A stretch of DNA of 64,000 bases, taken from positions 579,236 to 643,235 of the forward strand of contig CAUJNA010000580.1 of assembly GCA_963377175.1 (NCBI GenBank). Reading direction: 5' to 3'. Within the stretch, counting starts at the first letter, position 1. Each line of letters opens with the position of its first letter. A model generated the notes under the pieces. That model was not told the origin of the DNA. It made no database searches and saw only the letters and a list, made by a program, of their open reading frames with translations. Positions 28,930-41,400 of this stretch are shown in pieces. The translations under genes were made by a program, and so were the position numbers. The DNA comes from Effrenium voratum (taxonomy: Eukaryota; Sar; Dinophyceae; Suessiales; Symbiodiniaceae).

Positions 28930-29475
28930 TTTTATTTTGTTTACTTATTTGTTATTTGTTTACGTATATATTTTTTGTTTATTCATGTATTTGTTTATTC
29001 TTAGTTGTGTATGTTTATTATTGTATTTGAGTTATTTGCTTATTTAATTTGTTTGTTAGTTGGTATTGTTCGTCGTGTGTTGTTATTTGTTGTGTGTTGA
29101 TTTAGCTACGTATTTATGGATTAGTGTTGTGTTTATTTAGTCAGTTATCTATATATTTGTCTTTATGCATTGTGATGCATTTGTTTGTTGATGTATGTAT
29201 TTTTATTTGGGTGTTGCTTTATGAGTTGTTCAATAATTTGTGTGTGTGTGTTTGTTTGTTTGTGTTGGGGAGTTGTGTGTTTGCATGCTCGTTTGCTGGC
29301 TTGCTTGTTTGTTTGTTTGTTCGTTTGTTTGTTTGCTTGCTTGCTTGTTTGTTTGTTTGTTTGTTTGTTTGTTTGTTTGCGTGTTTGCTTGTTGTTCTTC
29401 ATGCTTGTTTTATTTATGTTTTTATGCATTGACTTATTGATTTGTCTATTTAATGTTTTGCGTGTTTGTTTGTTT
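28930..29475 (+). repeat. T/G-rich region with (TTTG)n microsatellite
   Basis: Low-complexity T/G-rich sequence ('tttgtttattt' variants) with a clean (TTTG/CTTG)n run at about 29290-29390. Nothing coding is supported. Confidence 0.85.
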
Positions 29476-29960
29476 CCGAATGCGCTGCAGAGGGGTTCCC
29501 GTTTAGAGGTCGGGCCTGGGGGTTAGGACGTGACCAGAAGTCGTTGAATGTATGTCCCCAAGCGTTCGCAAGCGTTCGTATGTGTTCGTGAGTGTCGCGG
29601 TCGCAGTTCCGATGGGAGAGCGAAAAACGTGCCATTTGCATGACTTGAAGCGTGTCATTTTGCGTGCCTCTGTGCGGGAATCGTAGCTCTTAGCATATCA
29701 CATGTCGTTTTGCTGTGCAGGCGCAGTGTTTTGTCAAGGTTCACGTTTGCGTTGCAAATCCATTCTGATTCGCGTTTCAGGGGTCGTCGCTTTTTGCTTG
29801 GACGCGCGCAAGCGTTTCCTCGAGTGTCGTTTTCGTTGGCCCTGTCGTACAATCGGCTTGGCTTCACGACTGCAGATTTTCAAGAAATCGGGCGGAATCA
29901 TTCTGGTGCTACAGCCCCGCGCTAGCTTTCCGCGTGCGATGCGAGAGTGTCAAATTCTGA
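29476..29960. other. Unique spacer, no gene seen
   Basis: Non-repetitive spacer with short open frames only. It is rich in 'gcgttcg' and 'cgcaagcgtt' words, which give it some internal similarity. No motif supports a gene. Confidence 0.4.
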
Positions 29961-29964
29961 TTAC

Positions 29965-30150
29965 GTAGCAGGCGCAGCATTTTGAGCGTTCTGCATGTCG
30001 CTGTAACGTCATTTTTCGTGACAGGCGCAGCACTTTCGAGCTGTTCGTGCACATTTCGTGGCAGGCGCAGCACTTTAAAGCTTTTCGTGCAGATTTCGTG
30101 GCAGGCGCAGTACATTCGTGCAGATTTCGTGGCAGGCGCAGCACTTTGAT
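29965..30150 (-). repeat. CTGCGCCTGCCACGAAATCTG minisatellite, inverted copy
   Basis: Four to five units of 'tttcgtggcaggcgcagcac', the reverse complement of the units at 41-490. Confidence 0.85.
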
Positions 30151-30500
30151 GGGTCGAGTCGCTCTCCCTGTGGCGTGGTGCGCGTTTGGAGATCGCAAAG
30201 AGAGCCCTCTGCGGACTTTGGGTTGGTCGAATCGCTCTCGCTGTGGCGCGGCGCGCATTTCATTTTGAGATCGCAAACTGAACCGTCTGCGCGCTTTGGG
30301 CGAGTCGGGTCGCTCTCGCCGTGGCGCGGTGCGCATTTTGAGATCGCAATTGAACCCTCTGCGCACTTTGGGTGGGTTGAATCGATCTCGCTGTGGCGCG
30401 GTGCGCGTTTTGAGATCGCACAGCGAACCCTCTGCGCACTTTGGGTTGAATCGCTTTCACCGTGGCGCGGAGCACAGTTTGAGATCGCGAAGTCGTGACG
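30145..30500 (+). repeat. ~62-bp repeat 'TCGCTCTCGCTGTGGCGCGG'
   Basis: Five to six units of 'tcgctctcgctgtggcgcgg', 'tgcgcattttgagatcgca' and 'gaaccctctgcgcactttgg'. A single related stretch lies at 27897-27935 (gaagcgctctcgctgtggcg). Confidence 0.9.
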
Positions 30501-31690
30501 AAGCATGTGACAAGAGATGTGACGCGAAACGCGAGTACTAGAGACATGAGAAAGGCCACGAAAGGCAGGACGGGCGATGTGACGGAGTCGTGACGTGAAA
30601 CGCGTCGACACACATGATGAGAGATGTGTTGAAAGTGATGACGACAGACGTGACAAAGGACGACCAGAGGCGTGACGATGGATGTGACAAGAGACGTGCG
30701 AGGAGCGTCGTGACGAGAGACGTGACGACAGATGCAACAAGAGACGTGACGAGGATCGTGACGCGAGATCTCCAGAGATAGGACAACAAATGTGACAAGA
30801 GACGTGTGAGAAGAGACGTGGCGAGAGTCGTGACAAGAGACGTGACCAGAGACGTGACCGAGGGGCGACGACGCACGCGACAGGAGACGCGATGAGTGTC
30901 TCCAATGAAAGACGTGCGGGAGATGCTACGTAGTCGCGACGAGAGGCGCGCCGAGACATGTGATGAAAGATGCGATGAAAGTCATGACGAGAGACGTGGC
31001 CAGAGTTGTTACAAGAGATCTGTCAAGGGGCGTGACCAAAAACGTGACTTGGTACGCGACGATCCATGCGACAAGAAATGTTGCTTCGTGAGACGCGACA
31101 AAGGATGTGACCAAAGACGTGACCAAGAGACGTTGCGAGAAACATGACAAGGGGCATGACCAGAGACGTGACTTAAGACGCCACCAGAGACGTGATATAT
31201 ATATATATAGAGGCATAGCCAGATACTGTACGTGACGATAAATGATATATGAGACGTGTGAGGAGAGACGTGACGAGATTGGACCAGAGACGTGACGAGA
31301 GATGTGACAAGAGACGTGTGAAAGGGTTGTGACGAGAGACGTGACCAGAGACGTGACGCCAGGGCCGACGACTCACGCGTGACAAGAGACGTGACGAGAG
31401 TCGCCAAGAAAGACGCGACGGGAAACGCGACGGAGTCGTGACGACAGGCGCGGCGAGACGCGACGCGAGGGGTGACGACTCACATGAGAAGAGACGTGAG
31501 GGGAGTCGCCAAGAAAGACGTGATGGGGGACGTGACAGAGTGGTGACGAGAGGCGCGGCGAGACACATGATGAAAGATTTGACGAAACGTGGCCAGAGTT
31601 GCCACGAGAGACGTGACAAATGACGTGACCAAATGTGACTAGAGAGGTGACCAGACACGTGACTATAGAAACGTGACTGGAGAAGAGTCC
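30495..31690 (+). repeat. GACGTGACGAGA purine-rich minisatellite
   Basis: About 1.2 kb of degenerate 'agacgtgacgagagacgtga' units. Arg/Asp/Glu-rich or Ser/Leu/Val-rich frames on the two strands reflect the repeat. Confidence 0.9.
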
Positions 31691-32240
31691 GCTTTCGTGT
31701 CCGCATTCGGGTTCGTGGCTTCTATCAGGCTTTTCTTTGATGTATGACCTTGCGCAATGTTTATACAGCCACCGTCATATTGACTAGCTCCCGGAAGTTC
31801 TAGAGGATGGCCCAATCCTGACTGGGGTTTCCGAAAGGCAAAGAAGACTGTGAGTTTGCAAATGTCAAGCTCTTTGGCAGCTTGCTTCATTTTTTGTTCG
31901 CCCAACAAGTTTGAACTTTGACTAACCAACTCTCAAACCCCACCTCTCTTGGCTAACTTGTAGAGTTTCCTGGAACGAGCCGACTGCCAGAGCAACCGAA
32001 CACCTCATGCTTGCTTTCTCAGTTGGCTCCCCCTTTCTATGGGGGTTAGTCTTTGGGAAGCCCTTTCGGTTGAATCACAGAAGTGGATTCCATTTCCCCA
32101 CGGCACTCAGGAGAAGCCCCTTTACGCAGGGCTCCTTAAAAGATACATTTTGCCCATTCGAAACAAGGTTTTTTCCACCAAAATCAAGGCAAACCACCAT
32201 CTACAAGGCAATGTTCAGGTGTATGATGTAAGATTTTTGT
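31691..32240. other. Intergenic, no gene seen
   Basis: Unique sequence between the minisatellite and the first R1 copy of the WD40 gene. An 88-codon frame on the minus strand at 31663-31929 has no recognisable features. Confidence 0.45.
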
Positions 32241-32310
32241 TTTTTAGGGTTTACTGGAGATTTCCATTTAACCCACTAAAAGTTCTCAGGGGATCTGAAA
32301 GGCAGCCCAG
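32241..32310 (+). repeat. R1 element, copy 2, abutting WD40 exon
   Basis: Right part of the R1 family (ttttttagggtttactgga, 'aacccactaaaagtt', 'ggatctgaaaggcagcccag'). Its terminal CAG at 32308-32310 is directly followed by the open frame of the first WD40 exon. Confidence 0.75.
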
Positions 32311-32478
32311 TTCACTTTGCAGCCCGATCGGCGACGGCGTCGATCTCTCAGGCGGGACGTGTCCTTGCGGCCAGAGGAGGCGGAGGTGGATCCGCCCCTG
32401 GTGCTCACCGGGCACAGGGCGCCCGTGACCGCCGTGGTCACCGACTGGGGGGAGGGCTGGGCCATGTCCGGGTCCCTT
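32311..32478 (+). CDS. WD40 gene exon a
   Basis: Starts right after the R1 element's CAG and is open for 56 codons in phase 0. Arg-rich start, then LVLTGHRAPVTAVVTDWGEG and AMSGSL. The exon must end at a GC donor (TCCCTT|GCGCCT) to join the next exon as SGSL-DKSLRRWD, the usual WD40 wording. Confidence 0.6.
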
Positions 32479-35400
32479 GCGCCTTGGGCCAAGTTTTGGA
32501 TGGGTTTATTTTGACCCATACCCAAATGAAAAAGCTGGGGTTTCTAGTTGCCGATTCCTTTTCCATTCTTTTCAACCATCGTTCTTTTCAATCACCAGCT
32601 GTTAAACCTGAATTTCTGGTTTTCTGGAAAGATGGGGAAGTGTCCCCTAGAGGATTTCCAGGTTTGAGCCACACAGCCAGTTTTGAGGCACACCCATGGA
32701 GTTCGCCGGTTCTATGGTTCCATTTGCCAGTGCCTTTATGGTACCTTTTTTTGAGCCACAGCCACAGCCAAGTTGCAAAATGGGGGGGTTGATCAGCAGG
32801 TCCTTATAGAATGACCATGGGGTGATTCAAACAAAATGAGAGCCAACAATTTGAGCGGGGGCCGTTTGACTTTCCCCGCCTCCCCCCGGTCGTGGGGCGC
32901 GGGACCCCAGAATCTTGGCTTTGTTAATCTAGGTGGCTCCCAGCCATCCCCTTAGCTGTTTAGCCTTTTAGTGTTTAGTGGTAGTTTTCATTTAATTAAC
33001 CCACGAAAAGTTCTCAACTTTTAGCGCGGGATCTGAAAACGGGCAGCCCAGTAGTGTGTTTCGTTGTTGTCAACACCCAGCGCCCTATTTTCCTACTCCA
33101 AGATCCCCTTTGGGGGTTGGGCGGCTGAAGCCCATGTTTGGTCCCAGTTTGCCACATTCCTTTACTTTGGTGCATTTTGCTTGGATGTTAGGACTTTAAC
33201 TTTTTGCCAACTACTGAGTTTTCCATTAAAACACTAAAAGTTAAACTTTTAGCAGGGCAGCAGAAAGCAACCGAGTCTAGATGTCGTCACTGTCGTCACT
33301 CTTTCTGGGTCGCCAAAACAATATTACGTGTTAGGGGTTGGCTGAACCCCAGTTTTGTGCCAAGGTGTTTGTGTGGCTTAATTGGTTTCCGCTGAATTTA
33401 GAGTTGTCTTCATCGTTGTTTGTGGCGTGGGTTGCTATCATATTGGCTTTGCATTTGCCTTACAAACACCGATTTTCCACACGCACCAAGGGCTGTAAAG
33501 ACTCGGGCATGTTTGCTCACAGTTCCCGAAGCACGTTCTCTTTGGGGTGTTTTTGTTTTGTGAGTCGGACAGTATAGAGACGTGTTCTACACGATTTGTT
33601 GGGGGAGCCTGTCCGGAACATTTTCGACGTGCAAAAGAAGGCGTTCCATTTCCGTTGGCTTTCAGCTCAGCCCGGAAGTTCCGTCTAAACTTCGGTTAAC
33701 TACCCACCAAAGGGTCCAACCAACTCAAGACCAGACCACACGTTGAGTGGCTCCAATGGCGATGTCGGTTTTTTGGACCCTTCGACCGTGTAAATTGTTT
33801 TCCTAAAGGGTGGGTACCCTGCCCTACCCCACTCCAACCCCGCCCACCACGCCCACCACACCCACCCCACCCACCACCCACCCCACCCACCCCACCCAGA
33901 CCACCCACCCCACCCCCCACACCCACCCGCCGCAGCCCACCCCACCAGCCCCACCACCCACCCCACCCACACCCCACCCACCCCACCCACCCACCCAACC
34001 ATCCCCACCCACTCACCCTCCCTCACCCACCCAGCAGCAGTTTTGGGTTCCCAGGACAAATCCCTGCGGCGCTGGGACATCAAGGCCGGCACGGCTCTTC
34101 AGACCTTCCTGGCGCCCGCGCCGATCAGGCCCCGAGCACCTGACAGGAGAGGGAAACATCCAGAGGCGGTTCGCCACTATAGTAGCCCAGTTGCCTGGTG
34201 GGTTGCTCCTTTTTTAAGATGCTTTTTGTTGGGAAGGGGTTCCCCTTTAAAATCGAACAACCGAAAAAGGATGCATTTTTCTTCTCGAAATCCGCTGGGC
34301 TGAGGTAGGTGACCAGGGGGAACCATGATGTGAAGCCTAGAGGTAGCCATACCTGGTTGCTTGCTATAGCTGGAAGCGATGGGTACTATTGGGCGCAGCA
34401 AACAACGCAAGTTTCCCAGGCCCTGTGGAACAAAGGAATCCTGGGCATACGGTCAATGTGTACTGTTCTCCGCAGTAAAGGCTAGGTCCCCCAGTGCTCT
34501 TTTACCAACTCTTTTTGGGGGAGGGTACCTATATAACTTTTTTACTGGAGGACCTAGCCACAGTAAAGGGGATCACATAGGGCACAAGCACCTCAAGTGA
34601 CAGCCAACCAAGACTTGTGCGAGATAAAACTATGCAAGGATGTCCTCAGGCCAACAACACCCTTTCAAGAGCTATCAAGCCAACGTTCACAAAGCTGGCC
34701 TAAATATGTCCGAGCCAGTGCGCGATTTACAGTAGGAAACCCGCACAGATTCGAGTGGCAACAGGCCGAACCCAGTGCTGCTTGCGAAGTTTGTTTGTGA
34801 GCCTTCGGCAATGTGTCGTGTTACCCTGCCATGCCTTGCACGCCGTGCAGCAACATTTTGCATCAGGGATCCCTTTTGATCCTGTTTGATCCATTTTGTG
34901 GGTATTTGCGTGGAAACCAAAGGCAACCAACCATGTTGATCCTTTTTGTAGGTATTTCCGTGGAAACCAAAGGCAACCAACCATTGGGGGGGGGGGGCAC
35001 TAGCTGGAACTCGCAAGAAGCGGCCCGCCTTTTTTTCCCAAGCGCTTGCAACCGCCGAGCGACGGGGCCAGGTGTTTGAGCTTGGCCTCGCCCGGCTGCT
35101 TGCTGACGGGGGACGAGTGCGGCAACATCCAGCCGCTCGCTTCGCAGAAACCCAAAAGCTTTCGACCGAAGACCCCGACTTGCCGCTGCGAGAGGTAGGG
35201 AATTCGTCGGAAGGAGTCCAGGCCGTCCCCGAATACCAGTTGGATGGGGTCCCAAAGGAAACCACCAGTTGGATGCTTCGTTTTCGGGTAATTCCATGTC
35301 TTATTCCCTAGCGCACCAGGTCATACAAGAATTGGGGTTTGGAAGCCAGGAGCCTTGTCTCAGCTGCTTACCTGAAAACCTGTGAACATGGCCAAGGAAC

Positions 35401-38400
35401 CAAGAAGCTTAACTGTCCGAGGGTCCCAGACCTGGCAGCCGTTTTGCCGAGTTGAGGTTTGGCAAGCCTAAAAACCCGTTTGTTGGCAGGTGTCTTCATC
35501 TGAGTCAACACCCATGAAGCTGGCGGTTTGTGAATAAACCGAGCAGCTTAGAGTGGTTGCCAATGTCGATCACCCCAAGTTTAGATGAGCTGTTCAATCT
35601 GATTGTCATGCAAACTATACAGTTTTTAGGTTGCTTTCTTGACAGGCCTTTCTTGGTCGAATGTAACTTCCCTATTGTGTTTGCCCTTTGTTCTCTTCAG
35701 AAAGCTCGGACGCTTGTTTTGCAATGATCCCCCCAAAGGAAGCGTACTGGCAACTCCATATTTCAGTATTGCGATATATGATAAAACGACGTGTTCTTGT
35801 TGTAACTCCTTCGTTTAGCTCATCTCATCCAAGTTTGTTTCAGTCATGGCAACCCAGAAGATGGACATAAGTCAGGCCTTCGCGCGATTGGGCGCGGAAG
35901 AACTTCCCGTGGATCTCCCTTAGGAACCTTGAGAAAAGCTTCGCCTCCAAAAACCTCAGCTGGTTTCTTAATAGTTCAGATCCCTCCCAAACCTCAGCTT
36001 GAAACCGGAGCTTTTCTGGCCACCGCGCGTTTTGGCGCTTCAGCATTTGCTCCCTAGGGGCCTTTGCTGATCTCCGCCTCTTTTCAGGAAAGCCTCAAAA
36101 GGCCTGATGATGTTCATACTCTCCCTGAAAGGGGTATATACTGCTCATGAAGTGGGGTGGAAACCAGGGAAGGCAATAGAAGCCAGGGTACGAACAAGGG
36201 CTATGTTAGAGCAGGTGGTTTGGCTTGGGGATTGAAGGTTGGCTGAGAAGTACTGGACCCTTGGAAGTGGATTGGTGAGGCGGTTGCGCCCTTGCTTCTA
36301 GAGGGCAACCTCCAAACCAAACCCCACCACCAAATTTGGAAACCAGGTCCCCCAGTAGTGCCCTTCTCTCCCCTTTTTTTTTGCGGGGGAGGGTTCCCCT
36401 ACTAAAGTAGACAGAAAAGAGTACCCTTATTCTAACCTCTCTACTGGAACGGCCTCCAATCGCGACGGGCAGATTTGCACCCCGGCCATGCGTTTGTTCT
36501 GGCACACAGTGCTTGGGTTGTTCCCCGTATGGTACAGTGGGTCGTGGCGTATCTTTTGTTAGTACCCTTTTCTGGGCCTTTAACGCGAAACCAAAAGGAA
36601 ACCAAACATTTTGTGGGTTCCAGTACCGGTATTTTGAGATAAACCCAGGCTCACCTGTGTCACACTGCGAACTGCGTGAGGATTTGGGACACCCTGGGCA
36701 CTGTCCAGCAGGTGCTGACTGCGCACAAGGACTCAGTCCACGAGAAACGGATAAATTGGTGTGGAAACCGAAAACCGTGCATGCGCATATCCTGCTGGCG
36801 CGACACACTGAAGTTCGCTGTTCTTGGTTGATATGTTGTTAGTTTGTTTAAAGTTGTTCAAGAAGATTGCAAGAGTTTTATGGGTCTGAAGATTTATCAA
36901 TATCTCACCAATTCCTGTGGAATCTTCCTTCTTCGATCCACTGAGAAAAAAGCGCTTTAGCACGTTTAAAGCCCGTGAAAGCGGCTTGCGGAGTTGTGGG
37001 TTTGGCTGGCCAGGATTTTTAGAATCTCCGACATCTATGTTGTGGAGTAATCTCATAATCTTCAATCCAACGGCAAAAACATATACTTGCAAGTTGTTGT
37101 TTTGATGTTTTGCAGCTAAGCGTTGCTTGGGGGGTTGGGATTGAAGAACACACATGCTGAAAAGTACCAGTATTTTTCACCAGAGCACAGGTCCCAATAT
37201 CGCACATCTTGTTCAACATCTTACCTTTGGTGTGTCAAAGCTGGTTGGAGCCCCCCCCCCCCCTTTATCCCCTGTTGGTTCGAAGGAATACAACATGAAA
37301 CCGAATGTTTGGAGGGGTGTTTGGTCTTAGACGCATCGCCAGCTGTGCCCTTTTTTCCTTTTGTTTTTTTCTCGGTTGGAAGGGTTTTACTTTAAAGTCC
37401 AGCAACCCAAAAAAGGATGCCCAATTTCCCATGGAAATCCAGTGGGCATCTGAGACATCATTTGCTTGATGTGCGACTTGCGGCTTGCGTAATTTTTGTC
37501 AGGGCACGAGCTGGATGCAGAACCTTGGGTTGGTCCCGGGGAGAGTTCGGGAGCATTTGACATAATGTTGACCCCGGATTAAACAAAACCCCTGTTTACT
37601 AATTAAGGTTGGTGTTTTTGGTTGAGTGGGGGGGGGAAGCTTCCACCTTAAACAGGCGTTGCTGTGTATTAATCCGGGGTCCACATTGGCGGCGAAATAG
37701 ACGTGGACAGATTCTTCGAACCAGTTTGGGAAGCCTCAATTGATGCGACCTGAGAGGTGTGTCTAGTTTAAACGAGGAATCCAAGCCCAAAAACAATTCG
37801 GTGGGAGTGTTTCCATGTTTTGATCATCGCCCCTTCTTACTGTTGAGTCGGTAACCTACGGTGTTCGTGGGCGGGACGGGTTAAACTTACTTTTCCCAGT
37901 CAGAGACTTTGACTTTTTGGGAAGTCAAGGCGTTGTCCACTAAACCCCCCAAAAAGTTAAACTTTTGCAGGGGGTCAACAGCAACCAAGAAACAACGACT
38001 TTGGGCTTATTTTGTGTGAGGAGGGCGTGATCTGCCTGTCACAAGTGCACGAAGGCCGGGTCTTTCCCGGTGCCCAGCGGTCGTTTGCTCCAGGGTCTTT
38101 TGACCTCATGGTTGTGCCGCCTTCTGAAGAGGATACCAAAATGAGAGCCCGGCTGAACTTTGGCCCAGGGGGTTGACAAACCTGTTAAAATTGTGGGTTC
38201 CGAAAGGTGAATTCGCCAGTTGTCCAGGTTTTATATTTATCCTAAATGTTGATACAGTCGCCAAGAAAGGCAGAATTCGCATCTGGGATGGCGCAAAGCA
38301 TGGTGACGCTCTGCATGGTTGGCTCACCTGTCCCTCCAAAAAACGACGGTCAGATTTGAAAGGCGGGGTAATTGCAGGAAACACCCAGGATTCGTTCCAT

Positions 38401-41400
38401 GTATTCAGTGGGGCACGGGGGGACTCACTGCATTTCCCGCCGGGGGACTCGTGCCCATTTTTTAAGGCTATTTGGGTTGGATCTTTGGACTTGAACTTTG
38501 TGGTGGAAACTGTGGATTTTCCAACTGACCACAAAAAGTCATTCACTTTTTGCAGAGTGGTCTCGCCAGCAACCAAGGTTTAAAGGAAGGAGCACCACCA
38601 GCTTTGGGGGTGATCTCCGTGTCTTTTTTGGGAGGAGGAGAGTCACCAAGATGAGCGGAGCTGCATACTTTTCACCGCAATTTGGCTGTGGGTCAAGTAA
38701 CACCAATGGCACCATTTTGGGGTAGGTGCACCACCGATTTTACTCGATTTCAGTGGGGATTGGGATGTTCACTGGGGGTACGGGGTTTTGACCCATGGCA
38801 ATTTGGGCTCCGCGCAGGTCACTTTGTGAGCGGAGGACGGGACGGTAAGGCGCAGCCTCCAGCCGAGCGGGATTTTCTTTTTTGGGGGGTGCCAAGTATG
38901 CTCCCAACATCATGGGCCTCGTTGCTTTGCTTTTTTGTTGTTTGTGGTTATTGAAAAGAATAAGTTTATGTTTTCTGAATTTTGCTTGGTCATATCGAGT
39001 AGTAAAAGAACAATGTTAAATCTGCTCATGTAGGTCGCTGGCACAGCACAAATTGGCCGCAACAGATTGACCACAAGCTAATGTTCGGAGCACACAAATA
39101 TTGGTTCTCGGACATCATTGCAACAAGTTGCAAGCCTTTTCTCTAAAAAAAACAAAACAAACAAAACAAGAGGTTATTGCTTAATGTTGGGGTTAAGAGT
39201 TTCAAGGCTAGTTATTTTGCAAGGGTTAAGGGTTATTGTTATTTTGCAAGAGGTTAATGTTATTCAAAGGTTAGTTCCTACAGTTGCAAGACCGCCTTGG
39301 GTTGGAGGCGGAGAAGTAGCTGGCTGGTTTCAGGTTTCCAAACCATCCGAAAGGGATCCAAAGTTTTTTGCAGCGCGCCGATTTTGAAATGAGTGTAAAA
39401 CAAACAACATACGTAATGTACGATATGGCACAGGAAGCTAACAAAGGTTGACAAATGTTTGTTTGCTCCACATGTGGTTCCAGGCTCCCTTGCGTTCAAC
39501 CAATACCTTGGCGGGGTCCGTCCAAAGAATGTGTGGTGTGGTTTCCGCAAATGCGGCCATCGACTTTGGGCGTTTCTCAAAACTCGCTTCCTAAGTTCCT
39601 GGACTTTAGTCACTTTTTGGGAAGAAACACATTTTGTGGCAAACAACGAGTCTGGTCCAATCCACTGTATCGGAAGTGCGGGGTTGGTTTCCTGGTGAGT
39701 TCCCTTCACCACCCGAAAGGTGATGTACTGGCGACTGCCGGATGGCGCCTGCTTGCGCACCCTGGAGGTCGCGGAAATCACGGCAGGCGCGGGGGTTTTC
39801 TCGTTTTGGAGCGTTGCCCCTCAGAATCAACGGCCTGCAGTGCATTGAGTTGTTTGCAACCACAGGGCCACAGAGGTTTGGGGCGGAACAGGGGTGCTAT
39901 TGGGAGGGTGGCCCCCTACAAATTCGAATGCACCAAGGAAGACGGAGGCCAAGGGCTCTGAGGGTTGCTGTTGCGCGGGATGGTGCGAGCCAAAAGATTC
40001 AGTCCAAGGAGATGACCCTTCACTTCACCCTTCTGTTTGTCCATCCGCTTTAGATTCCTTAGATGTTTAGAGTTCAGAGTTGACACGAGCTTTCAAGGGG
40101 TAAATCCTTCCTTATTCCCTGTGTGTTGGGATCCCCCACGTTCTCTAGGGTCACCAAGCAACTGGGTTTGGGGCTCCCATTTTCAGACAGTGTTTGTTAT
40201 TCTGCGCTTAGCCCGTCGGAGAGACTTTGCTGGTAGACAGGGTGTGTCCAAAGGAAGTCCCTTTTCTCACGTCTGCAGTTTTCGGAGTGGTAAACAACAA
40301 GTTTGGACGTGTTTTTGCCAAACAGGGAGAAAGTCTTGGGATTTGAAAGACCATTCAAAGAAAACTTCCCTGTGGGCAACATCAACATGCTCGTCCCTAC
40401 GGGACCCTTTTGGAAGACAGGATCCGAAGCCATTTATGACCGAGAACCGAGGGACTGCAAGCTAGCCGTTGGTTGGAAGCCGAAAGGAAGACAAAAACCA
40501 CACTTGTTTGGGGTTTCCCCCTCATTTTAACACACACCCTTATTTGGCGGTGGTTCCAGCCATCCGGTGCCTTAGCTTTTTAGGGTTTAGTGGGGGTTTC
40601 CAGTTAACCCACGAAGAGTGAAACTTTTAGCAGGGGATCCAAAACAGACAGCCCAGCTATATTTCCCTTGGGTGGCTTAAGCATTACCCGATGGGCCATG
40701 TGTTGGATCCCTTGATTTGGCACACCAAAAGCAGCTTGATTCCGTCTGGGGGGCAGCTGGCCTATGCAACCCTTTGGTGAAAGCATGGTTTAAGCGACTG
40801 TTTCAACTGAGGCTTCCTTCAGAACTGGCTCTTTTTTGGGGCAAGCGGAATCTGACACTTTTTTCTGCACCCAGATCCCCTTGTTCTTTCCCTTTGCCCA
40901 GCTGTTTAGTGGCACCACGTTTTTTTTTGTTGTTCGTTATATATATATATATTATTATGTGTGTTTGTGGACATGCAGTCAACCCTGCTTTGCGGGTTCA
41001 CTTGTACCAGAAGCGCTGGGCTGACAATGACTTGTATTCCCCACCTCCCTTTGGTGAAGTTTGAACGTGTGAATTGCGAGGAAGCTTCTTGGAAATTGCC
41101 AGACTGAACTCGCCTTGCCATTTGTCCTGTCGGGTTTCCTGCATGTTCCCTTCAAACCTGCAAGCAGTTGTCACTTGTTGAAGGGGCTGCAGACATCTGT
41201 CCAAGTTGTCAAATCAGTTTCATTCCTGACTCGCGGCAAGACAACCCATTTGTGCGTTCATTTAAGTGTATTGAGGTCTTGGTGGTTTTCAGGGAAGCCG
41301 AAAAAACAAAAACATGGCATGCTGCTAATGCCTGACGTGCCCGTGAGGCACGCAGTTTGGCCAAGTTTTGGCTGCCATCCTCGGCTTTGCGAGGCGTGTG

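Noticed and set aside
28800..29526. Leu/Cys/Phe/Val-rich 'membrane protein' frames
   Set aside because: They translate T/G-rich low-complexity sequence and the TTTG microsatellite.
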